Source: Candidatus Pelagibacter sp.
GTDB taxonomy: Bacteria > Pseudomonadota > Alphaproteobacteria > Pelagibacterales > Pelagibacteraceae
Reading direction: 5' to 3'
Assembly: GCA_012963775.1 (NCBI GenBank)
Contig: DTVC01000016.1
Coordinates: 1 to 32,769, forward strand
Length of the DNA: 32,769 nucleotides
This document shows positions 14,570 through 23,449 of this stretch, piece after piece. Position 1 is the first letter of the stretch; the number at the start of each line of letters is the position of its first letter. Position numbers and translations under genes: made by a program. Below the pieces are notes generated by a model that saw nothing but the letters and a program-made list of their open reading frames with translations, did no database searches and was not told the DNA's origin.

Positions 14570-16099
14570 ATGAACCTAATTAAGTCAACTGGTACATTCA
14601 GTTTTTATACTCTGATTAGTAGATTATTAGGATATTTAAGAGATGTTCTGATCGCAATATTTCTTGGGTCAGGACCTTTAGCTGATGCTTTTTTTGTAGC
14701 ATTTAGAATTCCAAATACTTTTAGAAGATTATTTTCAGAAGGAACATTTAATGCTGCATTTGTTCCAAGTTATTCTTCTGAGTTAACAAAAGGCAAAAGA
14801 AAAACACAACTATTTGCCAACAAGGTATTTAATATTCTTCTATTTAACTTAATGTTTTTAGTTTTTATTGTTGAAATTTTTATGCCAGCTTTTATTTTAT
14901 TAATTGCTCCAGGTTTTAGCGAAAACTCTGAAAAATTTGATATAGCAATAACTTTAACTAGAATAACTTTCCCCTTTCTTTTTTTTGTTAGTTTATCATC
15001 TTTTTTTTCAGCAATATTAAATTCACATAATAAGTTTGCTGCCGCATCAGCAGCTCCAATTATTTTGAATATTATTTTAATTTCAGTCCTTTTATTTGGA
15101 AGTTATCTAGCAGATCAACTAGTTTACTACTTATCTTATGCAGTAACTATTGCAGGATTAGTTCAACTAATTTTTTTACTGATATTTGTAAAAAAATATT
15201 TTTTACCTAATTTATCATTAAGTTTTAAAATGGATAAAAAAATAAAATTATTTTTTACTAAATTATTACCAAGTATTTTTTCATCAGGAGTAACACAAAT
15301 AAATATTTTAATAGGTACAATAATAGCTTCCTTTGAAGCAAGTGCTGTATCTTATCTTTATTATGCAGACAGAATTTATCAAATTAATCTTGCAATAGCT
15401 GGAATTGCAATTGGAACAGTTCTCTTACCAAATTTAAGCAAATACATTCAAAATAAAAACGCTAAAAAAATTGTTTTTATACAGAACAAATCTTTAGAAC
15501 TAAGTTTATTTTTAAGCCTTCCAGCTTCAGTGGCTTTGCTTATAGCATCAAATGAAATTACAACTGCATTGTTTGGTTATGGTTCTTTTGATGAAATAGG
15601 TGTAAATAATTCTGCCCGTGCATTATTTTATTTTGCATTAGGTTTACCTGCATTTTCTTTATTAAAAGTATTTTCAAGTTTTTTATTTGCAAGACATAAT
15701 ACTAAAATACCATTTTATGTTTCTTTATTTTCAGTAATATTAAATGCCTCACTAAGTATTTATTTTTTCGGTAAAATTGGTTTTATAATTATTCCTATAG
15801 CAACAACAATTTCTTCTTGGTTTAATGCTTTAATCTTATTTTCATTTTTAAAATATAAAAATTATTTTGAATTTAATTTAATTTTTCTTTCAACAGTTCC
15901 AAAAATTATATTATCAACTACATTTATGGGTTATATTTTCTATTTATTGATAAATTTTTTCAGTGATAAGTTAAGTTACTCTTATGAATTTAAATTAATA
16001 TATCTGATTCTTATTGTCATATTTACATTTTTTGTTTATCTTGCATCATCAGTTTTGACTAAAGCTTTTAAATTAAGTGATATTAAATTAAATGAATAA
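14570..16099 (+). CDS. murJ: Lipid II flippase MurJ (MviN family)
   Basis: 509 residues, multi-spanning with about 14 hydrophobic helices. It flips lipid-linked peptidoglycan precursor across the inner membrane. The N-terminus [20 protein letters not shown] and [20 protein letters not shown] with [10 protein letters not shown] are the family signatures, including the arginines lining the cavity. A TAATAT 5 nt before the ATG is a weak -10 candidate. The 3' end overlaps trpS by 8 bp. Confidence 0.97.
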   Translation: MNLIKSTGTFSFYTLISRLLGYLRDVLIAIFLGSGPLADAFFVAFRIPNTFRRLFSEGTFNAAFVPSYSSELTKGKRKTQLFANKVFNILLFNLMFLVFIVEIFMPAFILLIAPGFSENSEKFDIAITLTRITFPFLFFVSLSSFFSAILNSHNKFAAASAAPIILNIILISVLLFGSYLADQLVYYLSYAVTIAGLVQLIFLLIFVKKYFLPNLSLSFKMDKKIKLFFTKLLPSIFSSGVTQINILIGTIIASFEASAVSYLYYADRIYQINLAIAGIAIGTVLLPNLSKYIQNKNAKKIVFIQNKSLELSLFLSLPASVALLIASNEITTALFGYGSFDEIGVNNSARALFYFALGLPAFSLLKVFSSFLFARHNTKIPFYVSLFSVILNASLSIYFFGKIGFIIIPIATTISSWFNALILFSFLKYKNYFEFNLIFLSTVPKIILSTTFMGYIFYLLINFFSDKLSYSYEFKLIYLILIVIFTFFVYLASSVLTKAFKLSDIKLNE

Positions 16100-17093
16100 A
16101 AAAATCTTTTCCGGGGTTCAGCCGTCCGGTAATCTACATTTGGGAAATTATTTAGGTGCAATAAAAAATTTTGTGGATCTTCAAAATGAAGAAAATACAG
16201 AATGTATTTATTGTGTTGTTGATCTTCATGCTATTACAATTAAACAAGATCCTAAGGAGCTTAAAAATAATATACGCGAAACTACAGCAACTTTTATTGC
16301 CAGCGGGATTGATCCAAGCAGAAGCATTATTTTTAATCAATCTTTAGTTCCAGCGCATTCAGAAGGTGCTTGGATATTAGCTTGTGTATCTAGAATGGGA
16401 TGGTTAAATAGAATGACACAGTTTAAAGAAAAGGCTGGTAAAGATAAGGAAAAAGCCAGCGTTGGCTTATATATCTATCCTGTTTTAATGGCAGCTGATA
16501 TATTGCTTTATGATGCAACACATGTACCAATTGGCGATGATCAAAAACAACATTTAGAATTATGCAGAGATATTGCTCAAAAATTTAATTTGGATTTTGC
16601 TGCGGCAAATTTTTTAAAAGCTCCTGAACCATTAATTCAAAAAAAATTTTCCAGAATTATGAGTTTAAAAGATGGTTTAATAAAAATGAGTAAATCAGAT
16701 CCTTCTGACTTAAGTAGAATAAATTTAACAGATGATAAAGATCTAATTTCAAACAAAATTAAAAAAGCAAAAACGGATAATTCACCAATGCCAAGTGATA
16801 ATAGTAATTTAGAAAAAAGACCTGAAGTTGAAAATTTATTAGGAATCTATTCCAGCCTAAATAATCAAAATTTAGAAAAATCAATAGAAGAATTTAGTGG
16901 AAAGAATTTCTCAGACTTTAAACAAAAGCTATCAGAGGTTGTAGTTGAAAAAATTTCCCCTATATCATTAGAAATAAATAAATTACTTAAAGATAAAAAT
17001 CACATAGACAGCATTTTAGCTAAGGGAGCAGAAAAAGCTGACAAAATTTCTTCAAAAAAGATTAAAGAATTAAAAAAAATTATAGGTTTTTAA
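16092..17093 (+). CDS. trpS: Tryptophanyl-tRNA synthetase
   Basis: 333 residues, the standard bacterial length. It is a class I synthetase that charges tRNA-Trp. The HIGH-type motif is in [17 protein letters not shown] near the N-terminus and the KMSKS loop is [22 protein letters not shown] appears here as [12 protein letters not shown], which holds tryptophan-site residues. The start overlaps murJ, so translation is probably coupled. Confidence 0.98.
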   Translation: MNKKIFSGVQPSGNLHLGNYLGAIKNFVDLQNEENTECIYCVVDLHAITIKQDPKELKNNIRETTATFIASGIDPSRSIIFNQSLVPAHSEGAWILACVSRMGWLNRMTQFKEKAGKDKEKASVGLYIYPVLMAADILLYDATHVPIGDDQKQHLELCRDIAQKFNLDFAAANFLKAPEPLIQKKFSRIMSLKDGLIKMSKSDPSDLSRINLTDDKDLISNKIKKAKTDNSPMPSDNSNLEKRPEVENLLGIYSSLNNQNLEKSIEEFSGKNFSDFKQKLSEVVVEKISPISLEINKLLKDKNHIDSILAKGAEKADKISSKKIKELKKIIGF

Positions 17094-17129
17094 AATTGAC
17101 TTTTATCTTTAAATAGAAAAAATAAATAC

Positions 17130-17135
17130 TATATA
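17130..17135 (+). promoter_or_regulatory. Weak -10 candidate before nfuA
   Basis: TATATA ends 6 nt before the nfuA ATG (17142), the same spacing as at rdgB, the Bax-like gene and the L,D-transpeptidase gene. A TTGACT at 17096-17101 in the same 48-bp gap looks like a -35, but its distance to this hexamer is 28 nt, so the two do not make a standard promoter. No terminator is visible in the gap. Confidence 0.3.
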
Positions 17136-17141
17136 TTTAGT

Positions 17142-17684
17142 ATGTTTGTGCAAACTCAAAATACACCAAATCCTAATTCACTAAAATTCTTGCCAAGCAA
17201 GGAAGTTTCAAATGATGATCCTTTTGAGATTACTGACAAAAATAAATCAGATAACGAACTTGTCAAAAATATTTTATCTATAAATGGTGTAACTGGAATT
17301 TTTCTAGCTGAAGATTTTTTATCTGTAAATAAAGATGAAAAAACTAACTGGGAAGATTTAAAGCATATTATAATTTCTTTTATTAATGACTATTATGCAA
17401 GCGGCAATGAAATAGTAATAGACAGTAATAAAATCACATCTCCAGAAACTCAATTACCAGAAATCGAAAAAAAAATAATCAAAATTTTAGAAACAAAAAT
17501 TCGCCCAACAGTTGCAAGAGATGGTGGTGATATTAAATTTAAAAAATATAATAATGGAATTGTTACAGTTCAATTACAGGGAAGTTGCTCCGGATGTCCT
17601 AGCTCAATAATGACTTTAAAACAAGGTGTACAAAATCTATTATGTCATTATATTCCTGAAATTAAAAAAGTTATAACTATCTAG
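17142..17684 (+). CDS. nfuA: NfuA-type Fe-S cluster carrier
   Basis: 180 residues. The N-terminal Nfu domain (TQNTPNPNSLKFLP, then VTGIFLAEDFLSVNK) is followed by a C-terminal NifU-like domain: IRPTVARDGGDIKF and GSCSGCPSSIMTLKQGV, with the cluster-binding pair C149/C152. Nfu proteins accept assembled clusters and pass them to apo-enzymes. Likely clients in this window are the [4Fe-4S] proteins Nth and MiaB. The domain order is that of alphaproteobacterial and mitochondrial Nfu. Confidence 0.95.
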   Translation: MFVQTQNTPNPNSLKFLPSKEVSNDDPFEITDKNKSDNELVKNILSINGVTGIFLAEDFLSVNKDEKTNWEDLKHIIISFINDYYASGNEIVIDSNKITSPETQLPEIEKKIIKILETKIRPTVARDGGDIKFKKYNNGIVTVQLQGSCSGCPSSIMTLKQGVQNLLCHYIPEIKKVITI

Positions 17685-17702
17685 TATTTTTAAAGAATCG
17701 TA

Positions 17703-17708
17703 TATAAT
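17703..17708 (+). promoter_or_regulatory. TATAAT box of the Bax-like gene, predicted leaderless
   Basis: A perfect TATAAT ends 6 nt before the ATG at 17715 in a 30-bp gap after nfuA. This predicts transcription starting at the start codon. There is no obvious -35 or Shine-Dalgarno sequence. Confidence 0.45.
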
Positions 17709-17714
17709 TAAATT

Positions 17715-18854
17715 ATGGGTCTAAAAAAAAAAATAAATATATCCAGCATTAAAAAAATTCTTTTAAACAAGGGATATAAAATCTATAAAGACCAAAAAAA
17801 ATCAATTCATAAAGATTTTGCAAGTTTTTATTACACAGCTATTACAGGTATTTTTTTAATATTTTTCTTTTCATTTACACCAAAAGCTGCACTGCTTACT
17901 GATAAAATATTTTCTGAAACTGTAATATTCGAAAATACCTCTAAATTTAACTTTGATAGAGCTTTAAATGGAAAAAAAGAATTAGATTTAAAACCTCAGG
18001 AAAAAGCAAAACTTTCCTTTAAAGATATGTATTTTGATATTGAAAAAAAATTTGATGATATTCCAAGTGATCTTGTAAGATTTAATGCCTCAACACTTGA
18101 CCAGTTATTTAAGGATACGAAATATAGTTTAAAGGAAGTTAGAAAAACTAAATTAGTGAATCCAGGCAATTCAATCGATCTTTTGCCTAAAGAAATTAAA
18201 CAAATTGAAAGCATCAAGAAAAAAAAAGAATTTTTTATACAAATTGTTTTACCATTAATTTTAGAAGAAAATTATTTGATTAGATTAGATAGAAAAAGAT
18301 TATTTGTAATATTAAATAAAAATAACAACACAGAATCTGAAAAAAAATGGTTAAAAAGTAAATTTAAACAGTACGGGGTAGTTAATCGAGATTTCACCAC
18401 TTTAAAAATAAGAATGGATGAAATTCCAGTATCTTTAGCTATAGCTCAAGCAGCAAAAGAAACTGGCTGGGGAACTTCAAGATTTGCTTTAGAAGGCAAT
18501 GCATTATTTGGTCAGTGGACATGGAATGGCGAAGGTATAAAACCTGCATCAGCAGATAGTGGTGCAACACATAAAATTATGAAGTTTAAAATACTTCAAG
18601 CATCAGTTAGAGCTTATCAGAGAAACCTAAATACTCACTCTAGTTATAAGGAATTTAGAGAAGCAAGAGCAATACAAAGAGATAATGATGGAAAGTTAAA
18701 TAGCTTAGAATTAGTCAAATATCTTGATAAATATGCTGAAACAGGAAAAGAATACATTGTAGTATTAAAAAAAATTATTGAACAGAATTCATTGACTGAC
18801 TTTGACGGGGTTAAACTTTTACCTAGCAGCATAAAATTAAAAAAACTAATTTAA
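17715..18854 (+). CDS. Bax-like glucosaminidase-fold protein
   Basis: 379 residues. A basic cytoplasmic stretch is followed by one membrane helix (AITGIFLIFFFSFTP, residues about 42-56), then a long charged region, then a glucosaminidase domain from about residue 225. IPVSLAIAQAAKETGWGTSR contains the catalytic glutamate (E249) in the E-T/S-x-W-G context, followed by GNALFGQWTW and YKEFREARA. Relatives (COG2992, E. coli Bax) are peptidoglycan N-acetylglucosaminidases or hydrolase-like proteins. It is anchored with the domain in the periplasm. It converges, with a 4-bp overlap, on a polysaccharide deacetylase gene. Confidence 0.85.
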   Translation: MGLKKKINISSIKKILLNKGYKIYKDQKKSIHKDFASFYYTAITGIFLIFFFSFTPKAALLTDKIFSETVIFENTSKFNFDRALNGKKELDLKPQEKAKLSFKDMYFDIEKKFDDIPSDLVRFNASTLDQLFKDTKYSLKEVRKTKLVNPGNSIDLLPKEIKQIESIKKKKEFFIQIVLPLILEENYLIRLDRKRLFVILNKNNNTESEKKWLKSKFKQYGVVNRDFTTLKIRMDEIPVSLAIAQAAKETGWGTSRFALEGNALFGQWTWNGEGIKPASADSGATHKIMKFKILQASVRAYQRNLNTHSSYKEFREARAIQRDNDGKLNSLELVKYLDKYAETGKEYIVVLKKIIEQNSLTDFDGVKLLPSSIKLKKLI

Positions 18855-19909
18855 TTTTTTTCAATAGAAAATTGAATTCCAAACCATCTCCAGCCATCAG
18901 AATCGTTTAATGAACAGTTAATTCTACCTCTCCTAAACAAAAATTTTTCTCTGAATTTAACTACTAATTTTTTTTTATCTAATTTAATTTCAGATTTGTC
19001 CCATTTATTGCCTTCATTAGAAAAACAATTTATAAGGTTTAAATTCTCTTGTTCATTAAAAAATTCAACAATCATTTCAGGTGGGTTATTTTGATTAGTA
19101 ATGAATTTTTCTTCAGGAGTTATTGTTTTGTATTGAAGGGGCAGTAGATTCAATAGAAATTTAAACCTTTCAAGATCTCCGTATTTTTCATTTATTGGAA
19201 ATCTGGGTAATTCAAATTTGTCTTTATTTATATCTATTACGCCTGAGTGTTGACCAAATGCATATTTAAATTTCTGACTTATATATTTTTTTTGTTTTAG
19301 ACTATACTCTCCAAATGGGTAAGAGAAATATATTGGATTATATCCAAGTTTTTCCTCAAAAATCTTTATTGATTGATCTATATCTTTTTTAAATTCTTCA
19401 AAATCAAAATTAACCAGATACTTATGAGAATGAGAGTGATTACCAATAAAAGCAAAATCTTCTTTATCAATTTCTTTTATTTGTTTCCAATTCATATATC
19501 CAAATTTTCCGATCGGTTCAGTAGAAACAAATAATATGAATGGAATTTTATTTTCTTTTAAATATGGCCAAGCATTTTGATAAAAAGAGCTAAAGGCATC
19601 ATCTATAGTAATTAGAATTTTTTTCTCAGATTTTGGACTAAAAAACTTTAAGTCAAATTCAACAGGATTATTAAATTCAAAATTATTTTTTTTAATAATT
19701 TCAATTTGTTTTTTAAAAATTTCAATTTGAATATTAGTTGAAGGATATTTATTTTCATTAAATCTGTGATACATCAAAGAAAGCGTTCCTAAATCTTCAG
19801 AATAATATTTGCTATTATTTTCTTCTGCATTAGAATTCAGAGTAAAAGAAATTAATATGATTAATTTAATTATAGATGCAGCAAAAGATAAAATTTTTTT
19901 TAAAATCAT
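18851..19909 (-). CDS. Exported polysaccharide deacetylase (NodB fold)
   Basis: 352 residues. The signal peptide MILKKILSFAASIIKLIILI ends near SNA-EE. The NodB domain has LSLMYHRF, LITIDDAFSSFYQNAW (D103/D104) and the metal site GNHSHSHKYL (H158 and H162), then YFSYPFGEYS. These are carbohydrate esterase family 4 features: zinc-dependent removal of acetyl groups from N-acetylated sugars. A C-terminal ~90-residue extension (after about 260) is unrecognised. The only start that keeps the signal peptide is at 19909, which places its first 53 bases opposite the start of tsaB. Confidence 0.85.
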   Translation of the reverse strand: MILKKILSFAASIIKLIILISFTLNSNAEENNSKYYSEDLGTLSLMYHRFNENKYPSTNIQIEIFKKQIEIIKKNNFEFNNPVEFDLKFFSPKSEKKILITIDDAFSSFYQNAWPYLKENKIPFILFVSTEPIGKFGYMNWKQIKEIDKEDFAFIGNHSHSHKYLVNFDFEEFKKDIDQSIKIFEEKLGYNPIYFSYPFGEYSLKQKKYISQKFKYAFGQHSGVIDINKDKFELPRFPINEKYGDLERFKFLLNLLPLQYKTITPEEKFITNQNNPPEMIVEFFNEQENLNLINCFSNEGNKWDKSEIKLDKKKLVVKFREKFLFRRGRINCSLNDSDGWRWFGIQFSIEKN

Positions 19910-20234
19910 AGCTGATGATAAATCATATACCAGTGAATATATTAACAGTAGAGAAAATTTTGATAAATTTGTAGTTTTACTTTTTAAATTTCTAGAAAAA
20001 AATAGGATAAATATTAAAGAAATAAATAATATATTTATAAATCAAGGGCCTGGAAAGTTTTCAGGTATTAGAGCTTCACTTGCTGCAGCAAAAGGATTAA
20101 GTGTTAGTAATCAATTGAATTTATATGGCTTTAATTCTAATCAAGTGAATGATCAAAATTATAATGAAATAATTGATTTATTTAATAAAGGATTATTAAG
20201 AAAAAATTTGATTAAACCACAATATTCGAGTTAA
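19857..20234 (+). CDS. tsaB: TsaB, tRNA t6A-synthesis scaffold protein (unusually short)
   Basis: 125 residues from the chosen start. NLIIDAAKDKIFFKII fits the first strand-turn of TsaB. IFINQGPGKFSGIRASLAAA is the family's GPGSFTGLR block, followed by AKGLS. TsaB pairs with TsaD in making N6-threonylcarbamoyladenosine in tRNA. E. coli TsaB is about 230 residues. Here the second domain is mostly gone, though the end LIKPQYSS still resembles the usual final K/P-x-Y segment, suggesting internal loss rather than simple truncation. The frame is open from 19809, but the first conserved strand begins at 19857. fur starts 8 bp later. Confidence 0.8.
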   Translation: MINLIIDAAKDKIFFKIIADDKSYTSEYINSRENFDKFVVLLFKFLEKNRINIKEINNIFINQGPGKFSGIRASLAAAKGLSVSNQLNLYGFNSNQVNDQNYNEIIDLFNKGLLRKNLIKPQYSS

Positions 20235-20242
20235 AATAAAAT

Positions 20243-20653
20243 ATGACAGAAACAATAGAACAAAAATGTATAGCTAAAGGTGTAAAATTAACTGATCAAA
20301 GAAAAATTATTGCAAAAGTAATGTCAAATTCAAATGATCATCCAGATGTTGATGAATTATATAAACGTGTTTCAAAAATAGATGCTAAAATTAGTATTGC
20401 TACTGTTTATAGAACAGTAAAACTTTTTGAAGAAGTTGGAATTATAGCAAAACATGATTTTAAAGGTGGAAAAGCTAGATACGAAGAGCTCAGCGAAAGT
20501 CATCATGATCACTTAATTGATATAAAAACAGGTGAAATTATCGAATTTGTTGACGAAGAAATTGAAAAGCTTCAAAAAAAAGTTGCCGAAAAATATGGAT
20601 ATGATTTAGTTGACCATAAGTTAGAGTTATATGGTGTTAAAAAAAAATCCTAA
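20243..20653 (+). CDS. fur: Fur-family metal-responsive regulator (alphaproteobacterial Fur/Mur type)
   Basis: 136 residues. An N-terminal winged helix (KLTDQRKIIAKVMSN, then KISIATVYRTVKLFEEVGI) is followed by a dimerisation and metal domain with SHHDHLIDIKTGEIIEF. In gammaproteobacterial Fur this stretch has a C-x-x-C structural zinc pair. Here it reads DIKTG, as in alphaproteobacterial Fur/Mur, which often respond to manganese or heme-linked iron status. Its regulon is not visible here. It lies between tsaB and miaB in the conserved alphaproteobacterial order, with the usual intervening rimI missing. Confidence 0.93.
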   Translation: MTETIEQKCIAKGVKLTDQRKIIAKVMSNSNDHPDVDELYKRVSKIDAKISIATVYRTVKLFEEVGIIAKHDFKGGKARYEELSESHHDHLIDIKTGEIIEFVDEEIEKLQKKVAEKYGYDLVDHKLELYGVKKKS

Positions 20654-20656
20654 TTA

Positions 20657-21994
20657 ATGGGAAAAAAAATATTTATAAAAACTTTTGGTTGTCAAATGAA
20701 TGAGTATGATTCTAATCGTATTTTTCATTCAGTCAAAAAAATTGGTTTTGAAAAAACAGAAGATCAAAAAAACGCAGATTGTTTTCTTTTAAATACATGT
20801 CACATACGAGATAAAGCAAAAGAAAAAGTTTATCATGAGATAGGAAGAGTAAAAAAGATTTATAAAAAAAAACTCAAACCTATAGTCGTTGTAGCAGGAT
20901 GTGTTGCTCAGGCTGAGAATGAAGAGATGTTAAAAAGAGAGCCTTACATAGACATTGTAATTGGTCCACAGTCTTATCATAAAATTAATAATGTACTTGA
21001 TAATTATGTTTCTAAAAAACAGAGAGAAGAGACCGAATTTGATACAATATCAAAATTTGACTTTTTTGATAAAATTGAAAATAAAAGCAACAAAGTTTCA
21101 GCTTTTTTAACTATTCAAGAAGGATGTGATAAATTTTGTCACTTCTGTGTGGTACCCTTTACAAGAGGTCCAGAGTATTCTAGATCATTTCATAAAATTT
21201 TATCTGAAGTTGAAAGTTTAATTAAGAACGGAGCTAAAGAAATTACTCTTTTAGGACAGAATGTAAATGCATACTCATACATTGAAAATTCAAAAGAGTA
21301 CAAACTTTCAGATTTAATAAATCAACTAGAAAAATATTCCGAGTTAGAAAGAATTAGATACACGACTTCTCATCCAAGAGACATGACAGAAGATTTAATT
21401 GATTGTTATAAAAATAATAAAAAATTAATGCCATTAGTTCATCTTCCTATTCAAAGCGGATCTAATCGAATTTTGAAATTAATGAATAGAAAACATACTG
21501 TTGAAGAATATGTTTTAACCTATGAAAAATTAAAAAAAATTAAACCTAGCATTGAATTTTCAAGTGATTTTATTATTTCATATCCAGGTGAAAGTGAACA
21601 AGATTTTAATCAAACTTTGCAGTTGGTTAATAAAATTAAATTTATAAATTCTTATTCTTTTATTTTTAGTCCTCGTCCAGGTACAAAAGCTGCAAATCTA
21701 GAATTGATAGATGAAAAAATATCTAAAGAAAGATTAAAAATCATACAAAAACATTTATTTGAAAATCAAAAAAATATAAATAAGTCGTTCGAGAATAAAT
21801 CAGTTGATGTATTGGTTGAAAATAAAATTAAAGGTCAAACAAAACTGTTTGGTAGAAATAAATATATGAATTCAGTAATTTTTGAAGGAGAAGAAAATAG
21901 TATTGGAAAAATTGTAAAGGTTAAAATACTAGACAGCAATCAAAATACTTTGTTTGGAAAGATAGAAAACACTAGAGATATGAGAGCAGCATAA
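20657..21994 (+). CDS. miaB: tRNA-2-methylthio-N6-dimethylallyladenosine synthase
   Basis: 445 residues. It is a radical-SAM enzyme that adds a methylthio group to i6A37 of tRNAs. The N-terminal UPF0004 domain has FGCQMNEYDS, NTCHIRDKA and VAGCVAQ, holding the three cysteines of the auxiliary cluster. The SAM cluster motif C-x3-C-x2-C is in EGCDKFCHFCVVPFTRG. A TRAM domain closes the C-terminus (VLVENKIKGQTKLFGRN). The start is 3 bp after the fur stop. Confidence 0.97.
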   Translation: MGKKIFIKTFGCQMNEYDSNRIFHSVKKIGFEKTEDQKNADCFLLNTCHIRDKAKEKVYHEIGRVKKIYKKKLKPIVVVAGCVAQAENEEMLKREPYIDIVIGPQSYHKINNVLDNYVSKKQREETEFDTISKFDFFDKIENKSNKVSAFLTIQEGCDKFCHFCVVPFTRGPEYSRSFHKILSEVESLIKNGAKEITLLGQNVNAYSYIENSKEYKLSDLINQLEKYSELERIRYTTSHPRDMTEDLIDCYKNNKKLMPLVHLPIQSGSNRILKLMNRKHTVEEYVLTYEKLKKIKPSIEFSSDFIISYPGESEQDFNQTLQLVNKIKFINSYSFIFSPRPGTKAANLELIDEKISKERLKIIQKHLFENQKNINKSFENKSVDVLVENKIKGQTKLFGRNKYMNSVIFEGEENSIGKIVKVKILDSNQNTLFGKIENTRDMRAA

Positions 21995-21995
21995 A

Positions 21996-23003
21996 TTGAG
22001 CAATATTATTCAAAAAAAAATTAATTCCGAACTAAAATTTGTATATTCTAACAATAATACTATCAGCGTGATATTTCAAAACAATGATTTGCTATTAGGT
22101 GTCGTAGGTGAATTTAACTGTAACTTAAAAGAATTGGAAAAAATTACTGGGACGAATATTTATTCTAGAGGCAATTCAATTTTAATAAAGAGTGAACAAA
22201 AAAAAAATGAATTAGTCAAAAATGCTATAAAATTTCTTGCAGATCAATTTATTATTAATGGATCAATAGAGAAAAAAGATATAATTTCATCGGTAAATAA
22301 ATTTATGATTAACGAAAAAATAAAAAATTCTGAAAAAAATATAGAATATATTATTAAAACGCCAAAAAAATCAGTAATTCCACATTCTGAAAAACAAAAA
22401 AAATACGTTAGAGCGCTCAAAGAAAATGAGATTATAATTTCAGCTGGGCCTGCTGGAACTGGAAAAACGTTTCTTGCAGTTGCAGTTGCATTAACAATGT
22501 TATTAGAAAAAAAAATTGAACGAATAATATTGTCAAGACCAGCAGTAGAAGCTGGTGAAAGATTGGGTTTTTTACCTGGAGATATGAGAGAAAAGGTCGA
22601 TCCATATCTTAGACCTCTGTATGACTCATTTTACGACCTGTTAGATTATGAAAAAATTCAAAAGAAAATTGAAGTAGGCGATATTGAAATTGCACCACTA
22701 GCATTTATGAGAGGAAGAACACTAAAAAATTCATTTGCAATTTTAGATGAAGCTCAGAATGCAACAGATACACAAATTAAAATGTTTTTAACTAGAATAG
22801 GTGAAAATTCGAAAATAGTAATTAACGGAGATCCTTCGCAAATTGATTTGCCTAAAAAAAGCTTATCTGGGCTAACTAAAACTAAAAAACTTTTGGGGCA
22901 TTTAAATGAGATATCATTTGTAGATTTTGATCATACTGATGTAGTAAGACATCCTTTAGTTTCGAAAATAGTTAAGGCTTATTCAGATCAAAAAACTGAT
23001 TAA
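21996..23003 (+). CDS. phoH: PhoH-like ATPase (YbeZ family)
   Basis: 335 residues, starting with TTG one base after the miaB stop; no closer ATG keeps the N-terminal domain. An N-terminal KH-like region is followed by a P-loop domain with Walker A GPAGTGKT (151-158), RPAVEAGERLGFLPGD and Walker B AILDEAQNA. YbeZ works with YbeY in late rRNA maturation, and ybeY follows directly with a one-base overlap. This gives a phoH-ybeY pair as in most proteobacteria. Confidence 0.95.
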   Translation: MSNIIQKKINSELKFVYSNNNTISVIFQNNDLLLGVVGEFNCNLKELEKITGTNIYSRGNSILIKSEQKKNELVKNAIKFLADQFIINGSIEKKDIISSVNKFMINEKIKNSEKNIEYIIKTPKKSVIPHSEKQKKYVRALKENEIIISAGPAGTGKTFLAVAVALTMLLEKKIERIILSRPAVEAGERLGFLPGDMREKVDPYLRPLYDSFYDLLDYEKIQKKIEVGDIEIAPLAFMRGRTLKNSFAILDEAQNATDTQIKMFLTRIGENSKIVINGDPSQIDLPKKSLSGLTKTKKLLGHLNEISFVDFDHTDVVRHPLVSKIVKAYSDQKTD

Positions 23004-23449
23004 TGATCAAAGCCAATGTAATTTTGGATTATCCTAAATGGAGAAAAAAAATAAAAAATCCAAGTCATTATATAAAAAAAAAGTTGAAAACACTTTCCAA
23101 AATACCTTCTTTTAGAAATAAAAAACAAGAATTTACTCTTTTGCTTACTAACAATAAGAAAATGAAAAGTTTAAACAATAAGTTTAGAAAAAAAAATATA
23201 GCAACAGATGTGTTATCATTTCCATTAAATTATATATTTAAAAAAAATTCATATTTAGGAGATATAGCTATAAGCTTTGATATAATTAATAAAAGATCAA
23301 TTAAATCAAATTTTTTTAAAGAATTTGATAAAATGTGGATACACGGATATTTCCATTTACTTGGCTATGATCACAAAAATTTAAAAAGTTTTCAAAAAAT
23401 GAATAAAAAAGAAAATTTAATATTAAACTATTTTTATAGAAAAAATTGA
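23003..23449 (+). CDS. ybeY: Endoribonuclease YbeY
   Basis: 148 residues. The zinc motif HGYFHLLGYDH gives H114, H118 and H124, the same numbering as in the E. coli enzyme. NKKMKSLNNKFRKKNIATDV and LSFPLNY precede it, matching the family's R-x-K-D-x-P-T-D-V-L-S-F block. It acts in 16S rRNA 3' maturation and ribosome quality control. The N-terminus is rich in lysine. The stop overlaps the TTG start of lnt by 4 bp. Confidence 0.95.
   Translation: MIKANVILDYPKWRKKIKNPSHYIKKKLKTLSKIPSFRNKKQEFTLLLTNNKKMKSLNNKFRKKNIATDVLSFPLNYIFKKNSYLGDIAISFDIINKRSIKSNFFKEFDKMWIHGYFHLLGYDHKNLKSFQKMNKKENLILNYFYRKN

Noticed and set aside
17096..17101. TTGACT as the -35 of an nfuA promoter
   Set aside because: No good -10 lies at 16-18 nt. 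The best hexamer is 28 nt away, so it is not called as a two-box promoter.
19809..19856. Longer N-terminus for tsaB
   Set aside because: The added 16 residues come before the first conserved strand of the family, and the region is deacetylase coding sequence on the other strand.
20156..20234. A frameshifted full-length tsaB with more coding sequence downstream
   Set aside because: fur starts 8 bp after the stop and its N-terminus is intact, so no room remains for a lost second half.
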